Assembly: GCA_905182995.1 (NCBI GenBank)
Contig: CAJJDP010000126.1
Coordinates: 125,762-189,761 of the forward strand
Origin: Paramecium octaurelia
Taxonomy: Eukaryota; Ciliophora; Oligohymenophorea; Peniculida; Parameciidae
Reading direction: 5' to 3'
DNA: 64,000 bases
The position numbers were made by a program, and so were the translations under genes. The notes under the pieces are model-generated. The model was not told the origin of the DNA. It saw only the letters and a list, made by a program, of their open reading frames with translations, and searched no databases. Position 1 is the stretch's first letter. Each line of letters begins with the position of its first letter. Below are positions 11,767 through 23,531 of the stretch, piece by piece.

Positions 11767-12669
11767 TTATTATTTTTTTAATAAAATTTAATCATTTTTC
11801 AAAAATCCAAAATAATCATTGTTTTATTGATTCAATAAATTCTCTAATATATAATACATTTCATATTCTAATACCTATGAGGAACTTGAAACAAAGAAGA
11901 AATAATAGAATTACTTAATATAAGTGAGGAATTAAACATTCTTTTTTTTATTTATTAACTTAGAAATCTAAATTTTATTTTTATCTTCTCATTTGGTCTT
12001 TATACTATTAAACATAATTATTTGCTATCCAATTATCATTAAGCTGTCATTTATAACAACTAATCATAGATTTTTTAATTTATTTAAAAAATTAGTCTTT
12101 TTAGTTTATTTTGATTTTAGAATTCAATCTAACACCGAATACTAACGTTGATGAACTTTTACTCTTCAATATTTTAAATTATATGAAAAGTTATATTGAA
12201 TGCAATTTTATCAATTTAATTCTTTATTAATAGAGTTTCTTATTCTATATCTAATTCATCATTAAGATAGCAATTAATTCTATTGTTTCATTTTTTATAA
12301 TGCTGATATCCAAACACCTAGATTAAATGACATAATATATTAGCTTATTTTCTCCTTAGTAATCTTATTCCTTATGTTGAATCTAGTAAAATTGAAAAGA
12401 TATATTCAAAATTATAAATCTTCTATTTATTTTGAAATTCAGATTTTTATTACTTACTTCTGTCTTTTATAATTATTCTTTTGATATTAAAATAATTTTT
12501 CCTTTCTCATTATTAATTAAATTATCTAAAAGACGCATAATTCAGTGAAGGCAATAAATATAATTATGAAAACAAAATTAATTAATTGATAAATTTTAAT
12601 TTTAATCTTAATCTAAACATGTAATAATTTAGATCTAAAATAAATTGATTAATATTTTAATTAAAAAAA
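11767..12669. other. AT-rich intergenic region, no gene seen
   Basis: About 900 bp between the start of eL42 and the end of the B-box gene. It is among the most AT-rich parts of the window, with long runs of A and T, and all frames are interrupted by TGA without intron-like escapes. Its right end includes the eL42 promoter side at 11767-11950. No RNA gene was recognised. Confidence 0.5.
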
Positions 12670-15642
12670 TCAATTTGAATCTCCACTGCTATCAGATATA
12701 TTCAAAATGTCTTAATCTTTGAATTGTGGGGAACAAAATAGTGTTTTTTGATATTAATCTTTTCTTATTTCTAAGTGACTATTATTTTGGCTTGATTCAC
12801 TAGGATATGTCATTTGTTTTTGATCACTAAAATGTTTCATTTCTTTAGAACTAAACATTTATTGCACTTCCTTATCTTCGTCATTTTCAAATTCACTTGG
12901 ATCTTACTGATCATCACACAGATTCATTTATTGAACAGAATCCATCAATTAAGATTATTTATTGGATAATATAGCCTTTTTGCATGTTTCAGTATCCTGT
13001 AGATATTATAAACATTAGACTCCTTAAAGTTCATATTTTTTAATATCAGGGGTTTCTAATATAAATTTTTGACTTGATTAAATCATCTGTTGATAAAATC
13101 TAATAAAAAATAAATAGGATAAGTTACTATTATGTTTTGGATTGATTATTCGAGATTTTGTTTAAAATGGATCTAAATTTCTCACTTTTAGCAGGACTTA
13201 CACTTGAATCATTTTGAATGACTTCGCTATTTTATTAATCATCCGTATTATCAAAAAGAGTTCTGAAAGTGCTTTTTTATTTTTAAAAGGCATCCTTTGG
13301 TATTTAAACATGCTCATCTAATTTAGTGGCTGTTCTTTAGACTGATTATTTGGTTTATCCACTTGCAGGACTATGGGGAGTAGATTTGTGTGATTCATGT
13401 TCACTTAATTATCCATCATCCTCAGCTATATTTTTCTTGGATTCTCTATAACTTTCTAAAATCATAATTGGATTTGATGTAACAGATTGTTTGTCTTCGT
13501 GAAGACTTTGTTTTGAATTCTTTTCAGATTCTAAAATATTCATAAAAATGTCTTTGTTTTCAAATGAAATATATAGATTGTTTTTGTTTGGATTTTATTG
13601 TGATTGCTATGATTATAATTTGGATGCACTTAGCTAATAAATGTTTGCATCATTAAAATATTAGTAAAAATTAGAAGGGGTTTCGTTATTCTATGGTTAA
13701 GTTTTGGAACCACTATAATCTGTTTTGACTCTCTATTATTGATTTGATTAATGGATTTAGGAATCAACAGTATCAATTCTTTTTTTTGGAGGAGTCGGTT
13801 GGGTTCTAATAGTTTGGTTGAATATTGAATTGCTATGTAAAATTAGTTGTTGTTCTGACTCACTTAATTAAAAACTAATATATTGATAAAGTCAATACTT
13901 CTAAATAATCAAAGCTAAAGTGGATTGAATGTCAGTTTTGGATAAAGATTTAACAGAAATAGTTGATGATAGTAACTGGGTTTGGAAATCATTCATTTTA
14001 ACAAATTCAGACTGATAATAATCCATGATTTTCCTGAAAGGATCCATTCTTATATCTTCTAATACTTCAGTCCAGTTCTTTTCAATATCCTATTTGATAT
14101 TTTAAGCATCCAATTAGTGCTATTGTAAAACAAAGTATAGGTTAGACAACTATTTTAAAGATTCTTATCGTTGATTTTAAAGTATTTGGACACTGTTGTT
14201 GCATGCATCATTCATTAATTGCTACATTACTTGTTTTGACTTTTGGCATTGTCCAATCTGAGATTCATACCATAAATTAATTTTTTCAATTTGACTCTGC
14301 ATCTAATTTAAAATATCAGCTCTTTGAGAATGGGAGCATTCCAATTTTGTTAGAAAACCACTTAATTCTCTTTCCTTGAAATTAGCATCTGAGAAGTTTG
14401 AATGTCTATTGGAATCAACTGAGCTTGATTAAAATGAGAGGATTTAAGATTCCTACGATTTGATAATCAATTGACTTAAATCCTGTACAATTTTACCTTA
14501 ACTGGCAACTGTAATGGCGCATTATGAACAATAGAAGGTCTGTTTCTAATGTTCATCTACAAAGTACTTAGCCTTTTTAGTTCTATGGTTAATGCATGTT
14601 CTGACTGGAAATGATTCCTATAGATGATCATTTGATCCACTAGTATTCTAATAGGGCGACTATTAACTTAAAATTTTGGCATGATGGAATTTGCTATTCA
14701 AACTTTCGCCAACCTATTTTTAGTTTATAATCTTACACTTTATTATTCAATCGATACTTTAGAATGCAAATAAGTACTTGGAGTACCTATATTCAACAAA
14801 TTCACATCATTCTCTTTCTCTCTGTCATAATATATCATTCTAATGCATTGTTCATCCAAAACTGATTTACTCTTACTATGTTCTGTATTTAGTGTTGTAG
14901 TTGTAACCTTTGTTGGAGTGTGATTCATGCCGTAATCGCATTTCTTTAGAATATTAGGTTTCAAATTATAGGAGACTGAATTGGCTGAACTATGACCTTT
15001 CCCTTTGTGGTTTGATTTCTATTGTTATTACTGGATAGACAAGTAAGGACCTAGTTACAATGGATTGGTCTTTGGTTTTTAAGAGTTTGAACCTTTTGGA
15101 GATGAAATAGCTTGAAATTTACATAAGTATTTATTACTTTAATGGTTTTATAGAAGAGATGCGACGCTTTCTTATATTTCTGATGGTGTTGGAGATTTAG
15201 CTATAAATCTGTTAATTTAAGGAGTCGCTGAATATTCCTCATTCACAAGAGATGAAGGTCTTCTCTGTAGGAATTCTTCATTTTTTTTATAGTTGCTTAA
15301 TTGGGAATTAGGCGAATAATCTCTCCTCTTACTAAATTGATTCAATTTTTCTTGGAATTGCTCATTTACAATAAGACTTTTATTTTGCAAGGACATATTG
15401 GATTTATGAATGGCAATTTGTTGAGATGGTTTTTAAGATGGTTTAGTAGCTTAATTGCTGGATCTTGGTGATGAAGGTTTCTTGTCCATAACATCATTAG
15501 TTTTTTTGTTAAAAAAGTTCTCATTGATCTGTGTAGGAATCAAATTTGAAAGTTTGATCTTATCAGGTTTGCTAGAAAATTATTGTGCTAAAAATTATTA
15601 AGCTTATTGTTATTTGAACATTTATTGCATTTGTTATGACAT
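12670..15642 (-). CDS. Large Ser/Gln-rich protein with B-box-like zinc motif and coiled coil
   Basis: 965 aa with three introns (23, 24 and 28 nt); spliced length is a multiple of three. Residues 1-330 are a disordered Ser/Gln/Lys/Pro-rich region. Near residue 355 there is a compact Cys/His cluster, CINHRTKKAKYFVDEH followed by YCSQCAITVAS, which has the spacing of a B-box zinc finger (C-x2-H ... C-x2-C). A coiled coil of about 200 residues follows (LNQMQSQIEKINLWYESQI, KQLSNLYFVLQQ), as in TRIM-like RBCC proteins, though no RING finger is seen upstream. The C-terminal 400 residues are again disordered and acidic/Ser-rich, ending in ILNISDSSGDSN. Function unknown; the architecture suggests scaffolding or a microtubule-associated role. 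Confidence 0.8.
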
Positions 15643-16151
15643 TTCTTAACTATGAAATTCAAATTCAATTTCTAAATTTAATTATATAAATGCCTCCAAA
15701 TATTTATTAATCTAATTACTTTATATTAACAGCTACTTTCCTATTGGTGTGTTTTTAATCAATCTACCCAAAACCTCTTTACACTTATCATCATAAATAA
15801 CCCAATCAGAATCAACTTAAGAAATGTCATTTACGATATTCAAACACTATCATAAATGTACTTTGATCATTTAATCACTTCCACATTCTATTTCTAATTT
15901 AATTCTTTCTTAACCTCATTCCCTTAATAATAGCTGTCTAATATATTGCTCAGTAATAATGATTGCCCTCATTCTTTATTCAAACAAAAACTAAAAGATA
16001 AATAAAATACCTTAAAATTCTGTGATATCAATAATAAATTAATTTAGCATCACCCATTTATGATTCTATACACTCATTCATAACAACAATCCTCATCAAA
16101 TGTCTCAATAAATTTTTTATTAACTTTCTTCCTTAATTATGCAGTTGCCAT
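15643..16151 (-). pseudogene. Degenerate coding locus with four in-frame UGA codons
   Basis: From an ATG at 16149-16151 (MATAQLRKKVNKKFIETFDED) one frame reads as protein for about 170 codons, for example EQYIRQLLLRE, RIKLEIECGSDQMIKVHL and VDSDWVIYDDKCKEVLGRL, but holds TGA at four internal places and needs one 20-nt intron (gtatttt...ttttag). None of the TGAs sits in a plausible intron. Four TGAs in 170 codons is close to chance density in this AT-rich DNA, so the locus is best read as a decayed gene, or as non-coding with an accidental frame. It lies between the B-box gene and a divergent plus-strand gene. Confidence 0.35.
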
Positions 16152-16259
16152 CGAAATGAGGGATCATAGAGTCTGTAATTCGTTATTTGATAAGTTTTTA
16201 GATGATTTTCATAAAACATTAGAAGTTCTATTTAATTTGAAGCTTATTAAAATTTTTAT

Positions 16260-16772
16260 ATGCTTGATTAAGCACTATAATTTTCCTATTTCAAGGAACC
16301 TCCATCAAAATTCCTTGAAATTCTATAACAACCTCTTAATGGGATCAAATTAAAGCCGAACTACTTCTAGCAAGAGTACTAAAATTCTCCGAATAAATTC
16401 AAAAGATTGAGGATTTCAACTTAGCATGAAGGCACCGTTAATAATATTGTTATTGACTTAAATATTCCAAGTCCAAACTTCAGAGTATAACATAAAGTGG
16501 ATTAGCTTGACAATAATATCACAATCCATTCGCAAATTACTAGTTAAAAAACTACACCAAAGTCATCGCGATCAAATAGTCCATTAAAGAAAGTATATTT
16601 AGGCTCTAGCCTAGTAGCTCGAAGAAAATTGAATGGTTATGTAAAACGCAAAAAATCACCTGACCCTTATGAAATATGTACGCAAATGACAAAGAAAATA
16701 TAATACAAGAAAACTGAAACCTTGACTATTGCTTCTTAAACTCTCTATCTTTTATCAAAATATGGTACTTGA
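16260..16772 (+). CDS. Unrecognised basic protein
   Basis: 170 aa, no intron, from ATG 16260 to TGA 16770-16772. It reads MLDQALQFSYFKEPPSKF, then a Ser/Thr/Lys/Gln-rich middle (SQKTTPKSSRSNSPLKKVYLG) and a basic segment ARRKLNGYVKRKKSPDPYEI. An overlapping frame from 16156 is open for 65 codons but does not connect to this one. The composition suggests a disordered regulatory or nucleic-acid-binding protein; no domain recognised. Confidence 0.65.
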
Positions 16773-17189
16773 TCCCTCAAATAATGATATTTATAAATTT
16801 TCTTAGATTTACTTAGAAACAACCCTCTAGAATCTACAATATGTATTGATTATTTAATCTTATATTAAATTAATTTATATATCTAGTAGATATAGTGATT
16901 CAGTTAATTGAGTAATGTGGCAATTCAATTTCAGAATGTTATTTTTGTTTAATTAGTTTTATCACAATCAAAGTTTTAACACTGGTTTTTAAGGGCTTAA
17001 AATGGTCAACCAATATTAAAACATCTTTGCAATATCAATTTTAGAAGGGATCTCAATAGAATAACAATGTCTTTGTATGACAAAGAGAATTCAAGAAAAT
17101 ATAAATATAGTATACAATATTTCTAAGAATAGGAGCATAATAAGAATTTTTTGATGTTAAATAATTGCTGAAAATATTCACATTCCTCG
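16773..17189. other. Intergenic region between convergent genes
   Basis: About 420 bp, AT-rich. A 53-codon plus-strand frame starting MVNQYQNIFAISILEG near 17001 ends at a TGA near 17160 and is not supported by length or motifs. Nothing else seen. Confidence 0.4.
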
Positions 17190-17975
17190 TCAGCTTTTTA
17201 GAATTTATATGCACTAATCGAAATAATTGGTCATTTCTAATATTTCCTTTTGAGTCTAAGCATTGACTTCTAAGTTTTGATCAAATAAGGAGTGCCAAGG
17301 TTCCCCATTAGGTAAATCTGCTATTGTTATTTTTAATAATTTGCTAGCCATGGTAATTGCACAAAGAGTAATTATTTTTGGTTCATAGTATAGACATGCA
17401 TTATTAAGGAATAAGTCTGATAGGAACTTCTAAGCGAATTCAAACAGTTATTAAATGTCTCCTTGAGCTGCAACTAATTTTGTTTTAGCTTCCTAGAAGT
17501 ATACCTAAGGAACTATGATATGTAAGTCATATCCTATCATCTATAAAATATGAGACTCTGCATCTATTATTTTATCTGAGATCATTTTCTAAGTACTTGA
17601 GTCGTCAACTTCAATCTTCAAACCATCGATATCTAGTGCCTTTTTTGATAAGCAATGACTAATAAATGCAGTTGAATATCTCTTGACAGACCAATCAAAC
17701 ATGTCATTGTCTTTGGCTGATAGAAATAAACAAGCTGCCATATATATGTGTCTATTGAATTTTTTATAAGAAACTTAATGAGCAAATCTGTGGAATATAG
17801 AGAGTGCCTTTTGAAAGTATTGATTGAAAGTGCTTTATTCGCTATTTTTGAGTAAAATTTCAAAGTCACGAGCGATTTGATAACATTCTGATTGTATTTT
17901 TACTTCTTATTGGAATGTGAAATTATCTCTTGATGAAGCAGAATTTTTCCAATCTTCATATATCAGTAATTTCAT
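17190..17975 (-). CDS. Cyclin (transcription-type, cyclin K/L/T-like)
   Basis: 261 aa with no intron. The cyclin box is visible from about residue 45: ALSIFHRFAHQVSYKKFNRHIYMAACLFLSAK is the hallmark of transcriptional cyclins (RF...SF..F....A..CLFLA.K), with the conserved Arg/Lys/Asp-Glu region partly altered. A second set of helices follows (KFLSDLFLNNACLYYEP, ITLCAITMASKLL), matching the second cyclin fold, and ends with PWHSLFD as in cyclin C/K/L/T relatives. Such cyclins activate CDK7/8/9/12-type kinases on RNA polymerase II. The exact partner cannot be told. It lies 76 bp downstream of the large gene at 18052. Confidence 0.85.
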
Positions 17976-18051
17976 AATTATATAATTAACATTTAAATTA
18001 GTACAAACTGATTTCTAAACTCATTACATTAGTATGAAGAATAAATATAAA

Positions 18052-21000
18052 TCATTCAATACATAAAAAACAATTAATGCACAACAAATTTTTCATTTTA
18101 TTTTATTGGACAATCATCTCTGAATTCAATCTAGTCATCTTTTTATTAATCAATTATTATTTTTTAATTAATTATTACTCAGGATAATTAAAATATATTT
18201 TCTTAAATTTGTGATTCCTTGCTATGAGATCACTAATTACATAATTAATTAGATGTGTCTTTTCCTTGAATTTCTCTTTTTTTATTTAATCTGACATCTT
18301 ACTATTCATAGAATCAACCCATCTACATTATGAGTCTTCTTCTTCTTCAATAAGACTTATGTCAAACGAATCAATGTTCGATTATAATTATTCTTAAACG
18401 AAAGTTAATTTATCAACGATCTATAATTTATCTTATGATATCTTCTCCTTAAATTAGTAATATTTGTAGGCATAAGTTATATCTATAGGGATTATGGTAA
18501 CTGATTTTCTGCTGGTGATAGACCGATAATTATTCTCTTTTGAGAAAGATACACATATGTCACAAATGAGTTTCGAATCAAACTATTTAGGATTTTAGAG
18601 TTATTAGAATATAAATAAGATTGTGTCAACACTAGAACCAAGTATTGGCAATTTGTTTTGAAATTATTCAGCAGAAATAATAGGGAATGTGTTTGTCATG
18701 TCGACTGAATCAAAATAAAGAACTTTAGCAATATTAAACCTACTGAAGTCTCTAACTATTTGATTAAGCTTTATCCCTCCAAGTTATTACTAAGGTTAAG
18801 TTTGATTTTTACTAATGTATATGGCATCAATAAAAAATCCATTATAAAATAAATACTTTTACCATACTTGAGCGAAAGCTTAGCTACTAAATATCAAAAT
18901 AATCAAGTAAGTTTTAGACAATCTTATAAATTAAAATAATTAGTTTACATTTTTAGAGTGTTCTTTAAATCATTTCTTAATGCGCATGGACAATATGGGC
19001 TTTCACATTACTCAACGATACTGCCTCTTAGAAAGGAAGGACAAATTTTCATCTCAGTTCTGAAATCCCAAAAGTTTTTCCTTTATTATATCAAAAGGTC
19101 TTTAGTAATGGTTATAAAATACTTTCAAAATTCATTATTACTATCTTATCAATAGATTAATCACGGTCATTCGTATTGATGTAAAGGCATTTTAAAATTA
19201 ACCCTTTTTACAATTCTTCAAATTACTTGTTCAAGTATCTCAATTAAATAACACATTCGTTATTCCTTTATTATTTAACTATCGGCTTGACCTTCTATTA
19301 ACGACTCTTTAATTTCAAACTAACGACCTATTGGGTGGAGGATAGTTATGGTAGTATTTGTTAAAGTTTTTATGATGGTTTTAAATTGGATATGCATTGA
19401 TGTCCTTTGAGAGGTTTTTTAAGAATTTTTTATTCTTATGAATCTTCAAGGCATGACATATTATCATAAATTTCAACTTTTTTACTTGGAAATTATTATA
19501 AGGAGTTAGAAATGAAGAAAGATTCATTGAGTTCTGTTCGATTGGTTTCATATTTTAATTTATTCCTGGTTTCAAGGATACTAATATTTGTATTCTTTAG
19601 CATAAAATATCCACGATAAATGCTTTATTTAAATTAAGACCGATTGGAATAGTAAAGAGAGTTTGAGAGATCATTATTTTACATATTAAATTTGATAATT
19701 AAATGATAATTTTCAATTAGGTTTTCTAAATTAAGATGAAAGAACCTCTTATTTTTACTATTATTTACTCACTTAAGATATCATTTATTGGATTAGGGAG
19801 TTTTTAGTACTCATTGAACATTTCAGCGTTGTTGTTCCACTGCTGACTCGTTTTATTTTTTAAGTTTTTGGTGAGTTTTGACATGAAGCAGCAATACTAT
19901 TTTTGAATAGAAATTCACTAGCCCCTCCTCTGTCTGTTAAGCAGACATATTCCTATTTAGAATCAGGCAGATTAGTATTTAACTAAAGAGGTTTTCCTTC
20001 GGATTAATTTTTCTTATGCTTTTACTATTATTCTAATGAATATTTAGTAACAATTACATTTTTATAGTTCTGGATTATCATTAATGTTTATGTTTATATT
20101 AATGACTTTATCCTAATTGGATGTATATCGAATATGAATATTAGGTTGAGAAGATTTTCGATTGGTTTAAGATCCTGATTATTTTGTTGTTTTTAGATTT
20201 GCTTATTATGATGTTGGAGTGGGTGCTTATTTGATTTTATTGATTTTCAGATCATTTTATTAAGCTCTGGAAATGGTGGGACTGTTTCTATTGGAAAAGA
20301 AATTTTGAGTTCCAGAATGAGGTCTATGTGTTTGAGATCCATATTTCCATTTGACTTCTTGTTCAGTAGGGTCTTCCTCAATCAATATCTTAGATATCTA
20401 TTTTAAATTTAATTTGCCTAAAAGATTAATGAAATTCATTACCTATATTGGGCTAATTGGAAGCTACGACCCTATTCTGAGAATTAGTTGTAGGTGATGG
20501 TATATTGGATGCATTATATTTACTGAGTAATTAAGGAATAGATTGCACATTTTTCTTTAGTTCTTTAAGAAAAAGTTGAGTGGATATCTTTGGTTGGTGT
20601 TAAATAATAGTTTTGGATTTTGGATTGGCAGATTATTTAATCTATTCATTCTGATTGATTCTTGTAAGACTTTGGGGATTTTCTTTGCTCTGAATATTTT
20701 TGAATAAGGAATCGACTTGATTTCTCACAAAATTAAGATTGAAGTCTTTAGATAGTTTATTCATCTAAAGTAATAATTCAGTGTTTTATTTTTAATGTTA
20801 GGAACCCAACCTTGATTTTGATTCTTCTTATTGTTTTTGAATTAAAGTTTAAATTAACTATTCCTGGGGTTGACTCAATTTCTGATTAGGCTTTAATTGT
20901 TGAGAATCACTTTTAGTGTAAGTTTTCTTAACCTACTGATTCACATATGCTAGAAACTTATTTAGTTTCAACTCCTCTGTTTTTCCTGTCTAAATGAAGA

Positions 21001-21713
21001 GTGAGGATTGTTCGAAGGCTTAGTTCCCCAGATGTTTGCATATATCTTGTAGAGTACAGGAGATATCAATTTTCTATTTATTAAATAATCTTGATTTATT
21101 TAACCAACTCAGGTCTTTCAATATTTGAATGTTTCTGATTCTCTTTGCTGTTGTAGGTGATTCTTCCTCCTTTTAGGTTTCCTGAGAGTTAGCAGGAGAG
21201 GGTCGTTCTCCTACAATTCCTTTTGGAGGTCGATTTGGATTTTTTTTATTTTCCTCTTCGATCAAATGAGCGATCCTATAGTACTCGTATTTGCGTTTCT
21301 TATCGTAGTATTTATTGAGCAAGGTCGCAATCGGTTCCATGTATAATCTGGCTATATCTGTATGAAACTCTTTTAGATGGTTAATTTTACTTTATAGTAT
21401 TCAGTTAACAACTGGACCTTCTATGGATATTCATCAGTGTAATAATACCTTTTGAGATATTCATCCTTAGAATGATTGAAAAACTTACATCATCGTCATA
21501 TCCATGCCAATCCTTGAAGCGGATTACGGCTTTTGATGAAGCATCGGCAAGAATTTCGTTTACGTCTCTAATGTAATAGTAGTTCTAGGATTGGCAATAA
21601 CGAAGGAACAAATTTTTGTTGGTCCAAACCTGAGTATTTTGAATCAATTCAGATTATCGAATTATCTTCAAATTTTCTTTGCTGATTTAATATTCTTTGG
21701 TATGATGTTTCAT
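18052..21713 (-). CDS. Large unrecognised protein, 1164 aa
   Basis: Built from eight exons with introns of 23, 23, 25, 25, 25, 20 and 26 nt; spliced length is a multiple of three. It opens MKHHTKEYQISKENLKIIRQSE and has a conserved-looking N-terminal domain: YYYIRDVNEIL, AVIRFKDWHGYDDDD, EYLKRYYYTDEYPQKVQLLTEYYKFH and IARLYMEPIATLLNKYYDKKRKYEYYRIAHLI. A long Gln/Ser/Asn-rich middle follows. The C-terminal 300 residues are ordered again, with a Cys motif QCESPYCPCA and YLFYNGFFIDAIYIS. The segment after the 26-nt intron looks like a signal peptide in isolation (YLIILIFSSQAFAQVW), which could mislead a gene finder into a separate secreted gene, but no start codon exists there. A ciliate-type protein; no function assigned. 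Confidence 0.7.
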
Positions 21714-21874
21714 CTCTTATTTGTAAATTAATAATATTTTAAAATCCAAAACAAATTCATTATTATTTATTATTTTATTTGATCTTATTAATATTTATGA
21801 AAATCAACAGCTCAACTGAACTCTAAATATATCCTTATTATTTATAAAAGAAATTTATTTTTAACATTATCAAA

Positions 21875-22965
21875 ATGAATTAAAATTAAGAGGCTGACAA
21901 TCAACCATAACAATAAGACAACCAAAATGCTGAGAATTAAAAGCAAGTCGAGAAGAAAGTAGTTGTTCAACCTTTTGAATAAGAGAAGCAAAAAATCTAG
22001 TATAAATATCTCGGACAGCCTCCTTTCGAAATCAATCCCGAAGATGAAGTAACTAATAATTTCATTCAAGGATATCAGTTGCATTGAAGGCAGAATCCCA
22101 AATATACAAGCTCTAGACAAATGTGTGAATCTGAAACGATTATGTTTAAGAACAAATTTAATTTCCAAATTGGAAGGACTCCAAAATTGCGTATTGCTTG
22201 AAGAATTAGATTTATACGATAATCGTTTGATTAAGATAGAGAATATTGAATTGTTGGTCAATCTAGAAATCCTTGATCTGTCATTCAACAATATCAAAAA
22301 AATAGAGAATTTAGAAAACCAAAAGAAACTCAAGAAACTGTTTTTATTAAGTAACAAAATCAAAAAGGTAATCATATACCATTATTCCAAGATCTAAAAT
22401 TTAGATTTTCCTGAACTTACAATGTTGGAACTTGGATCCAATAAAATAGCAGAAATTGAAAATCTTGATAGATTACCTAACTTAAGAGAATTGTTTTTAG
22501 GCAAAAATAAAATCTAGATTATCAAAAATCTTGAGCCTTTAGCTAATACATTAGAATTATTATCCTTATCTTGCAATAAAATTTAAATAATACAACCTGA
22601 AATTCAATGTCTATAAAACTTGAATTACCTTTAAATAGCTGAAAATTTCATAACAACTATTGAAAATTTGAATACCTTAAAATAATTGGAATTGTTGGAT
22701 CTAGCTCATAATAAGATTACTAAAGTTTAAGGAATAGACTAATTATAATAACTATAAGATTTATGGGTATTATATATAATAATAATAATAGTTAAATAAT
22801 AATAAAATTGAATATTTTAAAGACTTTGAATAATTAAAACTCAATTAAAGTATCAAAACTATTTATGTCGAATAAAATCCTGTGGCTTAATTCCCTGATT
22901 ACAAAATGCAATTACTGTCCTTAATACCTACCTTAATTCAAATAGATGCTGTGAGAATTAAATGA
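21875..22965 (+). CDS. SDS22-like leucine-rich-repeat protein (PP1 regulatory subunit)
   Basis: 339 aa with introns of 22, 24 and 25 nt. After a Gln-rich head (MNQNQEADNQPQQQ) there are about ten 22-residue LRRs of the SDS22 type: LKRLCLRTNLISKLEGLQN, LEELDLYDNRLIKIENIE, LEILDLSFNNIKKIENL, TMLELGSNKIAEIENLDRL, RELFLGKNKIQIIKN and so on, finishing with the LRR cap NPVAQFPDYKMQLLSLIPTLIQIDA. SDS22 binds and regulates protein phosphatase 1. Repeat number and cap match PPP1R7/Sds22, though many ciliary LRR proteins share the repeat type. Start codon gives the only ATG before the repeats in frame. Confidence 0.9.
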
Positions 22966-23010
22966 GTGTGAGTATATTCAGTATAAAATATTAATAATTT
23001 AAAAATTAAC

Positions 23011-23487
23011 ATGCAGAAACCTGAATAAGTGATGCAAGATTTTGCTAATTTATTGGATAAATGTAATCCCATTTTAGTAAAATCTTAGATAGAAACGATC
23101 CTGAAGCGTGGTCATAAATTTACAAGGTCATAAATTATAAGCCAACTCAAAATATTCCTAAAGGATAATCGTTAGACCCAGAGAAAATTCGGGAGTTCCT
23201 GAGATTGGGAAAACCTGGAACTTAAGAATTCGATCCTTATGATGACATGATATACTTCGATGACAACAAGGTCAAAGAAATAGTTTTAAGATAAAACTTC
23301 CTGATTGCAAAAGGTTCATAATTATTAGATGACTATTTTAGGATATTTTGATCCAAAAGCATATTTCCCATCAATTAATTTAAGTAGTTTAGATGACACA
23401 TCATTCGATGAGAAAATCAAAGGTATAATGATTTATAATTAATAAGAAATGCTTAAAATACCAGATTAAGCTGATAAGAAAATTTGA
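23011..23487 (+). CDS. Small conserved-looking protein, unrecognised
   Basis: 140 aa with introns of 26 nt and 28 nt; spliced length is a multiple of three. It reads MQKPEQVMQDFANLLDKY, DPEAWSQIYKVINYKP, LDPEKIREFLRLGKPG, FDPYDDMIYFDDNKVKEI and YFDPKAYFPSINLSSLDD. The composition is acidic and globular, without membrane segments. Same strand as the SDS22-like gene, 45 bp downstream. Family not recognised. Confidence 0.65.
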
Positions 23488-23531
23488 AATTTATATCATG
23501 TCAAATCAATAGTTCATATTACTTTACTAAT

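Noticed and set aside
11610..11918. Plus-strand frame of 102 codons rich in Cys and Phe
   Set aside because: It is antisense to eL42; the Cys/Phe pattern comes from Lys/Arg codons on the other strand.
18958..19155. Plus-strand frame starting MFFKSFLNAHGQYG
   Set aside because: It is antisense to the large minus-strand gene, whose spliced frame covers this interval and has better composition.
21842..22375. Minus-strand frame of 177 codons, rich in Leu, Ile and Phe
   Set aside because: It is the reverse complement of the SDS22-like LRR gene; the hydrophobicity is a shadow of the LRR codons.
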